DNA of 47,180 nt from an uncultured Clostridium sp. (GTDB lineage Bacteria > Bacillota > Clostridia > TANB77 > CAG-508), in contig CAMPBS010000009.1 of NCBI GenBank assembly GCA_946639585.1, forward strand, positions 1 to 47,180. Direction: 5' to 3'. Numbering within the stretch: position 1 is the first letter of the stretch; each line of letters starts with the position of its first letter. Positions 1 through 8,422 of the stretch are shown in pieces. Made by a program: the position numbers and the translations under genes. The notes beneath the pieces were generated by a model that had not been told where the DNA came from, searched no databases, and was given only the letters and a program-made list of their open reading frames with translations.

Positions 1-207
1 TTAAAAGTCTTTAGATAAATATATAATGCATATTTTATTAGAAAAAGATAGGAAGGGTTAAAAATGGAAGAAAAAAGAGCAAGGTTTAACTGCGAAAAAC
101 CAATTTATAGAAACTTCTACTCAAACCATTGAAAATACTGAATTTTTGATATTGAGATTTTTACATTTTTAATAAAAAAGAGAGAAAATAGTAAAGGAAA
201 GAATTAT
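1..207 (+). pseudogene. intergenic leader with a short broken ORF remnant
   Basis: A TATAAT-like box lies near 22-27. An RBS-like AGGAAGG precedes an ATG at 64, but that frame closes after 22 codons at 130-132. A neighbouring frame stays open to a stop at 170-172 and reads KEQGLTAKNQFIETSTQTIE, which looks like real coding sequence. This suggests a frameshifted stub of a small gene, not identifiable at this length. No CGG codon is involved. Confidence 0.25.
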
Positions 208-1020
208 ATGTATAAAGAAATTAAAAGTGATAATGAAATATTTAATAGTATCGAGTTTCAAAAAGATAAGTATAAATTTAATATAATAATTAAAAATTTA
301 TCAAGTTTAGAATTAGAACTTTATAGTGATGAAAAAAACTATATTATTTGTAGAGGTTCAAAAAAATATCCAACATGGATTTGGACAAAAGATAATTTTG
401 ATAAATCAGTTATTGAAGAAATCGAAGAATTGACGGAAAAGTATTTAACAGACAATCCAAAAGATAAATTTACATGTAAAAAAGAATTATATGATCTTTT
501 ACTAAGCAGAAACTTTAAGTACATAAATAGAGATGATTATTTTGAAATGGGATTCCTAATTTGTCATAAAACGGTAAAACCAAAGCAATGTGATGGCATA
601 TTAGATAAGCCAAATGAAAATGATAGAGAAATATTGGAAAAATATTGGTATGATGATAATATGGAAATGAATGGGATAGAACCAATAACAATGGAGCAAG
701 CAAAAAAAGATGTTGATGAATTTATAAAAAGTGATAGTTTCTATGTACTAAGAAATAATAGCAATAAAATTGTTTGCATGGCAGGTTATGGTATTGTAGG
801 AAATCAAGCTAAATTGAATCATGTATATACACCAGTTGAAGAAAGAAAAAAAGGATATGCTGCTAATCTAATATATTTAATGACGAATGATTTATTAAGT
901 AGAGATTTAGTGCCGCTTTTATATACTGATTATAATTACATTCCATCAAATAAAGCATATATTAATGCTGGATATGAAGATACAGGAATATTAATTAATT
1001 TTAGTTGTAGTAAAAAATAA
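208..1020 (+). CDS. GNAT-family N-acetyltransferase
   Basis: The 270-residue protein is predicted to transfer an acetyl group from acetyl-CoA to an unknown amine. The C-terminal half (about residues 130-265) has the GNAT fold signature: a beta strand AKLNHVYTPVEERKKGYAAN corresponds to motif A, where the Q/R-x-x-G-x-A/G pyrophosphate loop appears as ERKKGYAA, followed by a motif B-like NKAYINAGYEDTG segment. The N-terminal 130 residues are a less conserved extension typical of two-lobed GNAT proteins. The start at 208 follows AAAGGAAAG. It stands alone between short repeats, so context says nothing about substrate. The family is clear but the specific function is not. Confidence 0.8.
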   Translation: MYKEIKSDNEIFNSIEFQKDKYKFNIIIKNLSSLELELYSDEKNYIICRGSKKYPTWIWTKDNFDKSVIEEIEELTEKYLTDNPKDKFTCKKELYDLLLSRNFKYINRDDYFEMGFLICHKTVKPKQCDGILDKPNENDREILEKYWYDDNMEMNGIEPITMEQAKKDVDEFIKSDSFYVLRNNSNKIVCMAGYGIVGNQAKLNHVYTPVEERKKGYAANLIYLMTNDLLSRDLVPLLYTDYNYIPSNKAYINAGYEDTGILINFSCSKK

Positions 1021-1138
1021 ATTACATCAGAGTATTCTGAAATTGTGATATCCAAAATATAGAAATTATTATAAAGATAGGAAAGTGAGTAATATGGAAG
1101 ATAAAAAAGAGAAGTTGCCAAGTACAAACATTAACTGG

Positions 1139-1159
1139 TTGATTACGATTTATAGTAAC
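1139..1159 (+). repeat. dispersed 21-bp repeat, copy 1
   Basis: The sequence TTGATTACGATTTATAGTAA plus C recurs perfectly at 2117-2137, and in shortened form at 1296-1314. The three copies bracket the peptidase gene 1337-2083. The function is unknown; possibilities are a recombination footprint or the remains of a mobile cassette boundary. Confidence 0.6.
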
Positions 1160-1295
1160 TTTTGGAGAAATCCTTTATTTATAAGGCTTTGTAAAGATTA
1201 ATATCTTACATGTTTATAATAAAATATAGTGAAATTTAATAGAAAATAGTTGAAAATAACTAAAATATGTTAAAAATAGTATAGGAATTAAGATG

Positions 1296-1314
1296 TTGAT
1301 TACGACACAGTAAC
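1296..1314 (+). repeat. dispersed repeat, degenerate copy 2
   Basis: It shares TTGATTACGA and AGTAAC with the perfect copies but has a changed, shorter centre. It lies about 23 bases upstream of the S51-like peptidase start. Confidence 0.45.
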
Positions 1315-1336
1315 TAATTATGATAGGAGTGAAAAA

Positions 1337-2083
1337 ATGATAAAAATATTAATGAGTGATTTTAAACATTACCATAAAGTAAATGGTGAAAAGATAGCAA
1401 ATGCTATAGATAACACAAATGGTATAGTTGATCATATAAAAGAATATTTAATGGATACAAATGCAATTTTATTTATTGCATCATCACCAGAAGATAAAGA
1501 AAAAATAAGTTTATATTCAAAATTACTATTTGAAGCCCTTAAATTATCTGACATTTCATTTAATGAATATTTAGTTTTAGATAATTCAACAATTGATGAT
1601 GCAGAGGAATATATTAATAAAGCAAATATGATATTTTTAAGTGGTGGAGATACATTTGAACAAAACGAATTTTTTAATAGGATAAATCTAAAAGAAAAAT
1701 TGCTAAATTATAAAGGGTTAATAGTTGGTCAAAGTGCAGGTGCTATTAATATGGCTGAAGATGTTTTTAATAGTCCTGAAGAAATGGAAGAGTCAGAACC
1801 TATATTTTATAAGGGATTAGGTTTAACTAATATAAATGTAGAACCACATTTTGTATTGGATTCTTCTGAATTTGATGAAAGTGAAAAATATCAAAGAGAT
1901 ATAATATTAAATGAATCCAATAACAGAAATATTTATGGTCAATGTAATGGGAGTCATATTTTAATTGATAGTGAAGGACAAGTTTTAATATGTGGTGAGA
2001 CATATTTAATATCTAATAATGAAATAGTATCAATTTGTAGTAACGGAGAAAAGAAAAAACTGAATAATAATAAAACGTTATAA
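1337..2083 (+). CDS. peptidase E-like (family S51) class I glutamine amidotransferase-fold protein
   Basis: The 248-residue cytoplasmic protein resembles dipeptidase E and related S51 serine peptidases, which share the class I GATase fold. Visible motifs are FLSGGDTFEQNEF (about residues 95-107), a nucleophile elbow VGQSAGAINMAE with the candidate catalytic Ser near 134, and EPHFVLD, whose His near 174 could serve in catalysis. Classical PepE prefers N-terminal aspartyl dipeptides; this protein belongs to the broader subgroup for which substrates are unclear. The RBS TAGGAG precedes the ATG. It is flanked by dispersed repeats on both sides and is probably accessory. Confidence 0.8.
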   Translation: MIKILMSDFKHYHKVNGEKIANAIDNTNGIVDHIKEYLMDTNAILFIASSPEDKEKISLYSKLLFEALKLSDISFNEYLVLDNSTIDDAEEYINKANMIFLSGGDTFEQNEFFNRINLKEKLLNYKGLIVGQSAGAINMAEDVFNSPEEMEESEPIFYKGLGLTNINVEPHFVLDSSEFDESEKYQRDIILNESNNRNIYGQCNGSHILIDSEGQVLICGETYLISNNEIVSICSNGEKKKLNNNKTL

Positions 2084-2116
2084 TTACCATATGACCTGGA
2101 TACTATAAACTAATAT

Positions 2117-2137
2117 TTGATTACGATTTATAGTAAC
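2117..2137 (+). repeat. dispersed 21-bp repeat, copy 3
   Basis: This is identical to 1139-1159 and lies between the peptidase gene and the rbgA promoter. Confidence 0.6.
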
Positions 2138-2190
2138 CATAAAAAATGACTTAAAATTGGACAAAATAGTAATAAATTTTGTCTTTTTTA

Positions 2191-2222
2191 TGCTATAATT
2201 GAATAGAAATGGAGTGATCCCT
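2191..2222 (+). promoter_or_regulatory. rbgA promoter (extended -10) and RBS
   Basis: TGCTATAAT (2191-2199) is an extended -10 element. No good -35 is seen at 17 bp. GGAGTG at 2211-2216 sits 6 bases before the ATG at 2223 and decides the start. A TTG at 2199 is in frame but falls inside the -10 box. Confidence 0.6.
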
Positions 2223-3119
2223 ATGGATAATAAAACTAATATAAACTGGTTCCCTGGCCACATGGCTAAAACCAGAAGAGAAATAGCAGAAGATTTAAAA
2301 CTAGTAGATGTAGTAGTAGAACTATTAGATGCAAGAATACCAAAATCTTCTCAAAATCCAGAAATAGCCAAAATAACAAAAGGAAAGAAAAAGTTAATAA
2401 TACTAAATAAGTGTGATTTAGCAGACGAAAAAGAAAATCAAAACTGGGTAAAATATTTTGAAAAACAAAATATACCAGTTTGTTTAGTGGACTCAAATTC
2501 TGGAAAAGGAATAGAACAAACAATTCGCCAAATTGAAAAAATGATGCAAGCTGAACAAGAGAGATTAGCAGAAAAAGGAAGAATTGGAAGAAAAATAAGA
2601 GTAATGATAGTAGGAATTCCAAATGTTGGAAAATCATCATTCATAAATAGAATAGCTAAAAAAGCAACAGCAGGAGTAGGAAATAAACCTGGATTTACTA
2701 AACAAAAACAATGGATTCGAATAAATGAAAAAGTAGAATTACTAGATACACCAGGTGTTTTATGGCCTAAATTTGAAAGTGAAGAAGTAGCTCTAAATCT
2801 ATCATTTACTGGAACAATAAAAGAAGAAATATTAGATAGATTAGAAGTAGCTTATCATCTAGTAAAATTCTTACTTGAAAATCATAGAGAAGTTATTGTT
2901 GAAAAATATAAAGTTTCAAATGAATATATAGAACAAACTCTAAACAGAGAATTACCAGAAAATGAGAACATTTATGAAATAATGCTAGAAATTGGCAAAA
3001 AACGTGGATGTTTAATTTCTGGTGGAAATGTAGATGATGAAAAAATTTCAAAAATAATTCTTGATGAATTTAAAAATGGTAAACTTGGCAGATTTACAAT
3101 TGAAACTAGTAATAAATAA
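2223..3119 (+). CDS. rbgA: ribosome biogenesis GTPase RbgA (YlqF)
   Basis: RbgA drives late 50S subunit assembly. The 298-residue protein begins with the hallmark NINWFPGHMAKTRREIAEDL. It shows the circularly permuted GTPase order: G4 (LNKCD, about residue 60) comes before G1 (GIPNVGKSS, about 130), and G3 (DTPG, about 175) follows. The C-terminal about 90 residues form the helical RNA-binding part. The length matches the family. It is followed 36 bases later by mrnC, so both genes probably share a transcript devoted to large-subunit maturation. The ATG at 2223 is chosen on RBS spacing and homologous N-terminus. Confidence 0.95.
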   Translation: MDNKTNINWFPGHMAKTRREIAEDLKLVDVVVELLDARIPKSSQNPEIAKITKGKKKLIILNKCDLADEKENQNWVKYFEKQNIPVCLVDSNSGKGIEQTIRQIEKMMQAEQERLAEKGRIGRKIRVMIVGIPNVGKSSFINRIAKKATAGVGNKPGFTKQKQWIRINEKVELLDTPGVLWPKFESEEVALNLSFTGTIKEEILDRLEVAYHLVKFLLENHREVIVEKYKVSNEYIEQTLNRELPENENIYEIMLEIGKKRGCLISGGNVDDEKISKIILDEFKNGKLGRFTIETSNK

Positions 3120-3155
3120 GCTAAAAATTATATCTATAAAATAAAAGGAGCAATT

Positions 3156-3545
3156 ATGGAAGAATTTATAAAAATAGAACGAACACCAGAAGAAGTAAAT
3201 CTAATGTCGCCACTAACATGGGCATACATAGGAGACTGCGTGTATGAACTGTATATCAGAACAAAGCTTGTAAATGAAACAAATTTAAAGCCACACAATT
3301 TACATGTAGAGGCAATAAAATATGTAAAAGCAAAGGCACAAGCAGAACTATTAGAAAAAATAATGGACAAGCTAACAGAAGAAGAGAAGGACATAGTAAG
3401 ACGTACAAGAAATACACAAAATCATCACTTACCAAAAAACTCAAATGTGACAGAATACATGTATGCAACAGCATTTGAAGGATTAATAGGATACTTATAT
3501 TTAACAAAACAAGAAGAAAGATTAAAAGAAATTTTTGAAATTTAA
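3156..3545 (+). CDS. mrnC: mini-ribonuclease III (23S rRNA maturation)
   Basis: The 129-residue protein is the small RNase III-like enzyme that trims 23S rRNA ends. It consists of the nuclease domain only, without a double-stranded RNA-binding domain. Visible family motifs are SPLTWAYIGDCVYELYIR near residues 19-36, holding the catalytic Asp, and EYMYATAFEGLIGYLYL near 100-116, holding the second acidic pair. KVAA-type central helices are replaced by an AKAQAELLEK segment. AAAAGGAG stands ahead of the ATG. It is likely co-transcribed with rbgA. It usually sits next to cysS in Bacillus, so this neighbourhood differs, but the protein is unmistakable. Confidence 0.92.
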   Translation: MEEFIKIERTPEEVNLMSPLTWAYIGDCVYELYIRTKLVNETNLKPHNLHVEAIKYVKAKAQAELLEKIMDKLTEEEKDIVRRTRNTQNHHLPKNSNVTEYMYATAFEGLIGYLYLTKQEERLKEIFEI

Positions 3546-3553
3546 AAAAAATA

Positions 3554-3613
3554 TTGAAAAAGAAACTTATTATTGTTAAAATAAAAATAAGGTATTAACG
3601 AAAGAAAAGGGGG
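3554..3613 (+). promoter_or_regulatory. promoter and RBS of the pilin-like gene
   Basis: TTGAAA (3554-3559), a 17-bp spacer, and an extended -10 TGT-TAAAAT (3577-3582) form a good sigma-A promoter. The purine-rich AAAAGGGGGG near 3605-3613 is the RBS for the ATG at 3622. Confidence 0.7.
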
Positions 3614-3621
3614 ATTTTAAA

Positions 3622-5248
3622 ATGAAAAAAGTAAAAACACAGAATAAGCGGAATTACGCTAATTGCGTTGGTCATCACAATAATTGTTTTACTAATATTA
3701 GCAGGTATAACAATAAATGCACTAACAGGAAGTGACTCTGCACCTGCTAAAGCCAATGAGGCAGAACAAAAAAATGATATTGGTTCAGCAAAAGACCAAA
3801 TCACTGTGGCAGCCATAAATGCTAAAACAGAAGCATATGATACAGTCTATGTAGGAAATGGAGTATCAAGCACAGAAGCTGCTACAACAATAGGACAAGC
3901 AGTAATAGATGCAGTATTACCATATAACGGAAAAACTATTGGAAAAGCTTCAATAGAAGTAACGCAAGCAGAAACAAATAGCATAAAAGGAGAGGCAACA
4001 ATAATAATTTCAACAAGAGATTTTGAAGTTGTAGGTACATTAAAAATACAAGATGGAATTTTAACTTGGGGTGAAATAGAAGAACTAACACCAGGAATAA
4101 AATTAAGCAATTCGGCTCTGACAATTGAATCTGGAAAAACAGGATTATTAACAGTATCCTATAAATTAATACCAAATAATACAGCTGTTACATGGACAAG
4201 TAGTGATATTACAAATAAAATAACTGTTAGTAATGGAACTGTAACAGTTGATTCAAGTGTTGCAAATAATACAACAGCAACAATAACAGCAAAAGTAACA
4301 TATAATGGAACAGATTATACAAAAACATGTACAGTAACAGCTAAGAAAAGAGAACCAATAGCAGGAGTTGTAGGAGATAATATTCCATATGATGTAGCAT
4401 ATAAAGATGTAAATACAGCTTATGACTTTACTTCAACAAATGGTTGGAGAATACTAGATGCAGAAGAAACAGAAACAGCAGGAGAATATAAAAATGTAAA
4501 AATAATATCAACAGGACTACCAGCAAAATTGCATTATAATTTTCAAAACGATGAAAATTATGCAACAATAACAGCAAACACAAAACCAATATGGTGGGGA
4601 ACAGATGGTCAAGTAACAGACTTATTTGGTTCAGCACATGCAACAGGATTTATATATGCAAGTTCAGGAAAACCAAATTATTATGCAGCAGCAGGATTAT
4701 TTAAAAATTTCACATCAATTCCATTGGATGGAAGTATTTCAAAACCAAATACAGGATTTGTTGCGTCAACCACAAATAATACTGCAGCAATAACCAATAC
4801 AGATTATAAGGGATTAACAGGAACAACTGCAGAAAAAACAAAAACAAATATAACAACACCAAATGGTTCAATTTTCTTAACAAATTATGCAGAAGAAGTT
4901 CATAATTTAACAATAGAAGAATTGAACTTTGCAAGAGGACTAGGGGCAATAGTGGATTATAATATAAATCCTAGTTCAACAGATGCAGTTGGAACAGCTG
5001 GAACAGGATTATTCAGTTTAAGAAATTTAGCAAATTCTTATAGCTACACTTCAGATACATCTTGTCCATATTGGCTCGCTTCTCCTGATGTCGCCAGCAG
5101 TGCCAACTTGAGGGGTGTGATCTTTGGCGGTGAATTCAGCGCTTTCAGCGGCGGCGATTGCAGCGTGCGTCCCGTAGTTTCTCTAAAATCTAATATCCGC
5201 ATTAAAAAAGTAAATAATGTTTGGACATTTATAACAGCAAATCAGTAG
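3622..5248 (+). CDS. pilin-like surface protein with Ig-like and variable C-terminal domain; +1 shift at CGG
   Basis: From the ATG at 3622 the reading is MKKVKTQNK, then CGG (3649-3651). Skipping the C gives GITLIALVITIIVLLILAG, the classic type IV prepilin-like N-terminus; the second pilin-like gene in this window has NKGITLIALIVTI at the same place with no extra base. The mature part has an Ig-like region (about residues 145-230, many Thr/Val and TWTSSD) and a C-terminal domain with YWLASP...VRPVVSL, resembling C-type-lectin/FGE-like modules of gut Firmicutes surface proteins. The last about 120 coding bases are GC-rich and A-poor, unlike the rest, as expected of a DGR variable region. Total length is about 541 residues if the shift is made. 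Its ligand is unknown. Confidence 0.75.
5059..5190 (+). other. candidate DGR variable region in the pilin-like gene
   Basis: Counting 5071-5180 gives 64 G+C of 110 bases and only 14 A, against roughly 30% GC and over 40% A in neighbouring coding sequence. About sixteen codons here end in C (GCC, AGC, GTC, GGC, TTC, ATC, TGC, CTC), while C-ending codons are rare elsewhere. DGRs randomise adenines of AAY codons copied from a template repeat, which leaves this pattern. No reverse transcriptase or template repeat lies in the window. Confidence 0.6.
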
Positions 5249-5318
5249 AAAATATTAAAATAAGTAGAGTGTAACGCATATTCTAAAATTTTTAGGAACT
5301 GGTAAAAAATATTAGAAT

Positions 5319-5350
5319 AAAATCTCAGAATTTTTCTGAGATTTTATTTT
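5319..5350 (+). terminator. intrinsic terminator after the pilin-like gene
   Basis: AAAATCTCAGAA (5319-5330) pairs with TTCTGAGATTTT (5334-5345) around a 3-base loop, followed by a T-rich run. Confidence 0.85.
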
Positions 5351-5357
5351 ATTATTC

Positions 5358-5386
5358 TTGACTAAATTCCAAAAACATGGTATAAC
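5358..5386 (+). promoter_or_regulatory. tRNA-Glu promoter
   Basis: TTGACT (5358-5363), a 17-bp spacer and TATAAC (5381-5386) lie 14 bases before the tRNA. Confidence 0.8.
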
Positions 5387-5400
5387 TATATAGTATTAAT

Positions 5401-5475
5401 GGCCCCTTGGTCAAGCGGTTAAGACGCCACCCTCTCAAGGTGGAATCATGGGTTCGATTCCCGTAGGGGTCACCA
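5401..5475 (+). tRNA. tRNA-Glu (anticodon CTC)
   Basis: The 75-base gene has an acceptor stem GGCCCCT/AGGGGTC, an anticodon stem CCACC/GGTGG enclosing the loop CTCTCAA with anticodon CTC, a T-arm with GGTTCGATTCC, and an encoded CCA end. The CTC anticodon reads GAG, the minor glutamate codon in this AT-rich genome. Confidence 0.93.
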
Positions 5476-5484
5476 ACTTTATAT

Positions 5485-5570
5485 AAAAGGGAGTAGCTTT
5501 TAGTTACTAATCAACAAACGCGATGTACCTACATCTGGTTAGTAAAGCTATAAAATAGTTAAGCGAGACT
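5485..5570 (+). ncRNA. yybP-ykoY (Mn2+) riboswitch
   Basis: The leader carries the family hallmarks. GGGAGTAGC at the 5' side is followed by a helix formed by AGCTTT..ACTAATC with GGTTAGTAAAGCT, a distal hairpin GATGTacctACATC, and the closing AGCGAGACTTTT. This riboswitch class senses Mn2+ and commonly turns on metal exporters, including P-type ATPases. Its 3' end overlaps the 5' arm of the terminator at 5566-5616, giving a simple transcriptional on-switch. Confidence 0.85.
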
Positions 5571-5616
5571 TTTAAAATAAAGCTATTTGTTTAGTTTTAT
5601 TTTAAAAGTCTTTTTG
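5566..5616 (+). terminator. riboswitch expression-platform terminator
   Basis: AGACTTTTAAAATAAA (5566-5581) is perfectly complementary to TTTATTTTAAAAGTCT (5596-5611), followed by TTTTTG. The 5' arm shares AGAC with the riboswitch P1 region, so ligand binding can compete with termination. Confidence 0.85.
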
Positions 5617-5664
5617 TATAAAAAAGGCTAAAGAAAAATATAAATTTAAAGGGAGGAAAAGTTG

Positions 5665-8382
5665 ATGGAAAAATGGTTCAACAAAGAAATTAAAGACGTA
5701 GAAAACATCTTGCAAACAGATGTAGAAAAAGGTTTAACATCAGATGAAGTTACAAAAAGAAGAGAAAAATATGGCCTAAATCAGCTAGAGGCTGCAAAGA
5801 AAAAATCATTATTGCAAAGATTTTTAGACCAATTCAAAGATTTCTCAATTATAGTGCTAATTATAGCTGCAATAGTATCTGGAGTAGTTGGAGTAGCAAA
5901 TGGAGAAGGAATTACAGATACAATAATTATCTTAATAGTTGTACTAGTAAATGCAATAATTGGTGTATCTCAAGAAGCAAAAGCTGAAAAATCTTTAGAG
6001 GCTTTGCAAAAACTTACAGACCATGCATCAAAAGTTATTAGAAATGGAGAAGTAACAGTAGTTCCTGCAAAAGAACTTGTGCCAGGAGATATAGTTGTGC
6101 TAGACACAGGAGATTATATACCAGCAGATTTAAGAATAATAGAAGCAATTAACTTAAAATCACAAGAAGCATCACTTACAGGTGAATCTCTTCCAGTTGA
6201 AAAGGAAACTGCAAAAATTGAAGATCCAGAAACTGGAATTGGAGATAGAGTAAATATGGCATTTTCTTCTAGCTTAGTAACATATGGTAGAGGAAAAGGA
6301 ATAGTAGTTGAAACAGGTATGACAACTGAAGTTGGTAAAATTGCTGGAATGATAAATTCAACAGAAAAACAAGAAACACCACTTCAAACAAAATTAAATA
6401 AATTAGGAAAAACACTTGGAATTGCAGCACTGGCAATATGTGCATTTATATTTTTAGTTGGTTTAATCCAAGGAAAAGAAGCAATCCACATGTTCATGAC
6501 AGCTGTAAGTTTAGCAGTAGCAGCAATACCAGAAGGATTAGTTGCAGTGTCAACAATAGTTTTAGCAATAGGAGTTCAAAAAATGGTTAAGAAAAATGCC
6601 ATTGTAAAAAGACTTCCAGCAGTTGAAACTCTAGGTAGTGCAACAGTTATATGCTCAGATAAAACAGGAACATTAACACAAAACAAAATGACAGTTGAAA
6701 AAATCTTTTGGAATAACAGTTTAAAAGATTTAACAAATATTAAAGAAAACGAAATTGATGAAGAACTTAAAAAACTAGTATATGCAAATATGCTATGTAA
6801 TGATACTAAAGTATCAAGTGACGGAACATTAACAGGAGATCCAACAGAAACAGCATTAGTAGATATGGCTTTCAAACTTGACTTTGACCCAACAATTTAT
6901 GATAGAACACCACGTTTAGAAGAAGTTCCATTTGACTCTGACAGAAAATTAATGACAACAGTAAATGAAGTAAGTGGAAAATACATAGTTTACACAAAAG
7001 GTGGAATTGATGAACTATTAAACAGATGTGTAGCTTATGAAGTAAATGGTGAAATAAAAAATGATTTAGCATCATATTCAAATACAATTAGACAAGAAAA
7101 TGAAGGAATGGCAAAAGAAGCTCTAAGAGTTTTAGGTTGTGCATATAAAGAAATAGACCATGTACCAAACAAACAAGAAATGGAAGAAATAGAAAAAGAC
7201 TTAATCTTTATTGGTATGGTTGGAATGATAGATCCCCCAAGAGAAGAGGCAAAACACGCAGTTGATAAATGTAAAACAGCTGGTATAAAAACTGTAATGA
7301 TTACAGGAGACCACAAAATTACAGCAACAGCAATAGCTAAAAAATTAGGAATTCTAGAAAATGAAGATGAAGCAATAACAGGTCTAGAACTTGAAAAAAT
7401 GAGTGATGAAGAACTAGAAAAAAATGTTAGAAATTACTCAGTATATGCAAGAGTTTCTCCAGAACATAAAGTTAGAATAGTAAAAGCATGGCAAAAACAA
7501 GGCGAAATAGTTGCCATGACAGGAGATGGAGTAAACGATAGCCCTGCACTTAAAACATCAGACATAGGTTGTGCAATGGGAATAGTTGGTACAGATGTTT
7601 CAAAAGAAGCAGCAGATGTAATCTTAACAGATGACAACTTTGCAACAATAGTATCAGCAGTAGAAGAAGGAAGAAGAATATATGACAATATTTTAAAAGT
7701 AATTCAATTCTTACTATCAAGCAATGTTGGAGAAATAATAGTATTGTTCTTAGCAACAATGCTAACACCATTATTTGCAAGTTGGTTTGGAATAACAGAT
7801 GTAAATAATCTAGAAATATTATTACCAATACACATCTTATGGATAAACTTAGTAACAGACTCTCTTCCAGCTCTAGCATTAGCATTTGACCCTGCAGACA
7901 AAGACATAATGAAACGTAAACCTGCAAAACCAGGTAAAGGCGTATTTACAAGAGGAATGTCATGGAGAATTATTTATCAAGGAATCATGATTGGTTTATT
8001 AACTTTAGCAGCATTTATGATAGGATTAGCAACAACAACAGAACCAATAAATGGCTTAACATTAGATGCATCTAAGATAGAAGTAGGCCAAACAATGGCA
8101 TTTATAACACTTGCTTTATCAGAATTAGTTCATGTATTTAACATTAGAAATAACAAAAAGTCAATATTCAGAACAAGCATATTTAACAATCCAAAATTGC
8201 TATTAGCTATAATAGCATCAGCAGCATTAATGTTTGTAATACTATTAGTAGAACCATTGAGAAACATATTCAGCATACCAGTATTACCATCACAAAACAT
8301 TCTAGAATTAGTTGGCTTAGTATTTGCACCAATTGTAATAGTTGAAATATTTAAATTATTTAGAATAAACGGAAAAGATTAA
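5665..8382 (+). CDS. P2-type cation-transporting ATPase under Mn2+ riboswitch control
   Basis: The 905-residue membrane pump belongs to the Ca2+/Mn2+ P2 ATPases. Visible parts are an N-terminal cation-ATPase domain, actuator TGES (about residue 172), the M4 motif IPEGL (about 288), phosphorylation loop SDKTGTLT (Asp near 332), hinge TGDGVNDSPAL (about 620), and ten likely membrane helices, including M6 WINLVTDSLPALALA. The riboswitch upstream makes Mn2+ export or detoxification the likely role; Ca2+ is the alternative. M4 reads IPEGLVAV rather than the usual IPEGLPAV of Ca2+ pumps. ATG 5665 follows GGGAGG by 8 bases and is preferred to the overlapping TTG at 5662. Confidence 0.9.
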   Translation: MEKWFNKEIKDVENILQTDVEKGLTSDEVTKRREKYGLNQLEAAKKKSLLQRFLDQFKDFSIIVLIIAAIVSGVVGVANGEGITDTIIILIVVLVNAIIGVSQEAKAEKSLEALQKLTDHASKVIRNGEVTVVPAKELVPGDIVVLDTGDYIPADLRIIEAINLKSQEASLTGESLPVEKETAKIEDPETGIGDRVNMAFSSSLVTYGRGKGIVVETGMTTEVGKIAGMINSTEKQETPLQTKLNKLGKTLGIAALAICAFIFLVGLIQGKEAIHMFMTAVSLAVAAIPEGLVAVSTIVLAIGVQKMVKKNAIVKRLPAVETLGSATVICSDKTGTLTQNKMTVEKIFWNNSLKDLTNIKENEIDEELKKLVYANMLCNDTKVSSDGTLTGDPTETALVDMAFKLDFDPTIYDRTPRLEEVPFDSDRKLMTTVNEVSGKYIVYTKGGIDELLNRCVAYEVNGEIKNDLASYSNTIRQENEGMAKEALRVLGCAYKEIDHVPNKQEMEEIEKDLIFIGMVGMIDPPREEAKHAVDKCKTAGIKTVMITGDHKITATAIAKKLGILENEDEAITGLELEKMSDEELEKNVRNYSVYARVSPEHKVRIVKAWQKQGEIVAMTGDGVNDSPALKTSDIGCAMGIVGTDVSKEAADVILTDDNFATIVSAVEEGRRIYDNILKVIQFLLSSNVGEIIVLFLATMLTPLFASWFGITDVNNLEILLPIHILWINLVTDSLPALALAFDPADKDIMKRKPAKPGKGVFTRGMSWRIIYQGIMIGLLTLAAFMIGLATTTEPINGLTLDASKIEVGQTMAFITLALSELVHVFNIRNNKKSIFRTSIFNNPKLLLAIIASAALMFVILLVEPLRNIFSIPVLPSQNILELVGLVFAPIVIVEIFKLFRINGKD

Positions 8383-8422
8383 AAAAGCTTTTATAATTTA
8401 TAAATTGTTGTTTTAGAAAAGT

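Larger units (their letters stand above)
1021..1336 (+). other. intergenic region with dispersed repeat copies and a 35-codon ORF
   Basis: This 316-base gap holds two copies of a dispersed repeat, TTGATTACGATTTATAGTAA(C) at 1139-1159 and a shortened form TTGATTACGACACAGTAAC at 1296-1314. A small ORF at 1094-1201, with an upstream AGGAAAG, runs through the first copy. Its start, MEDKKEKLPSTNINW, weakly resembles the N-terminus of the downstream rbgA product (MDNKTNINW). I see no terminator or other gene here. The next RBS, TAGGAG, sits just before 1337. Confidence 0.4.

Noticed and set aside
2199..2222. Extended RbgA start at TTG 2199.
   Set aside because: It overlaps the -10 box; the RBS GGAGTG and family N-terminus support ATG 2223.
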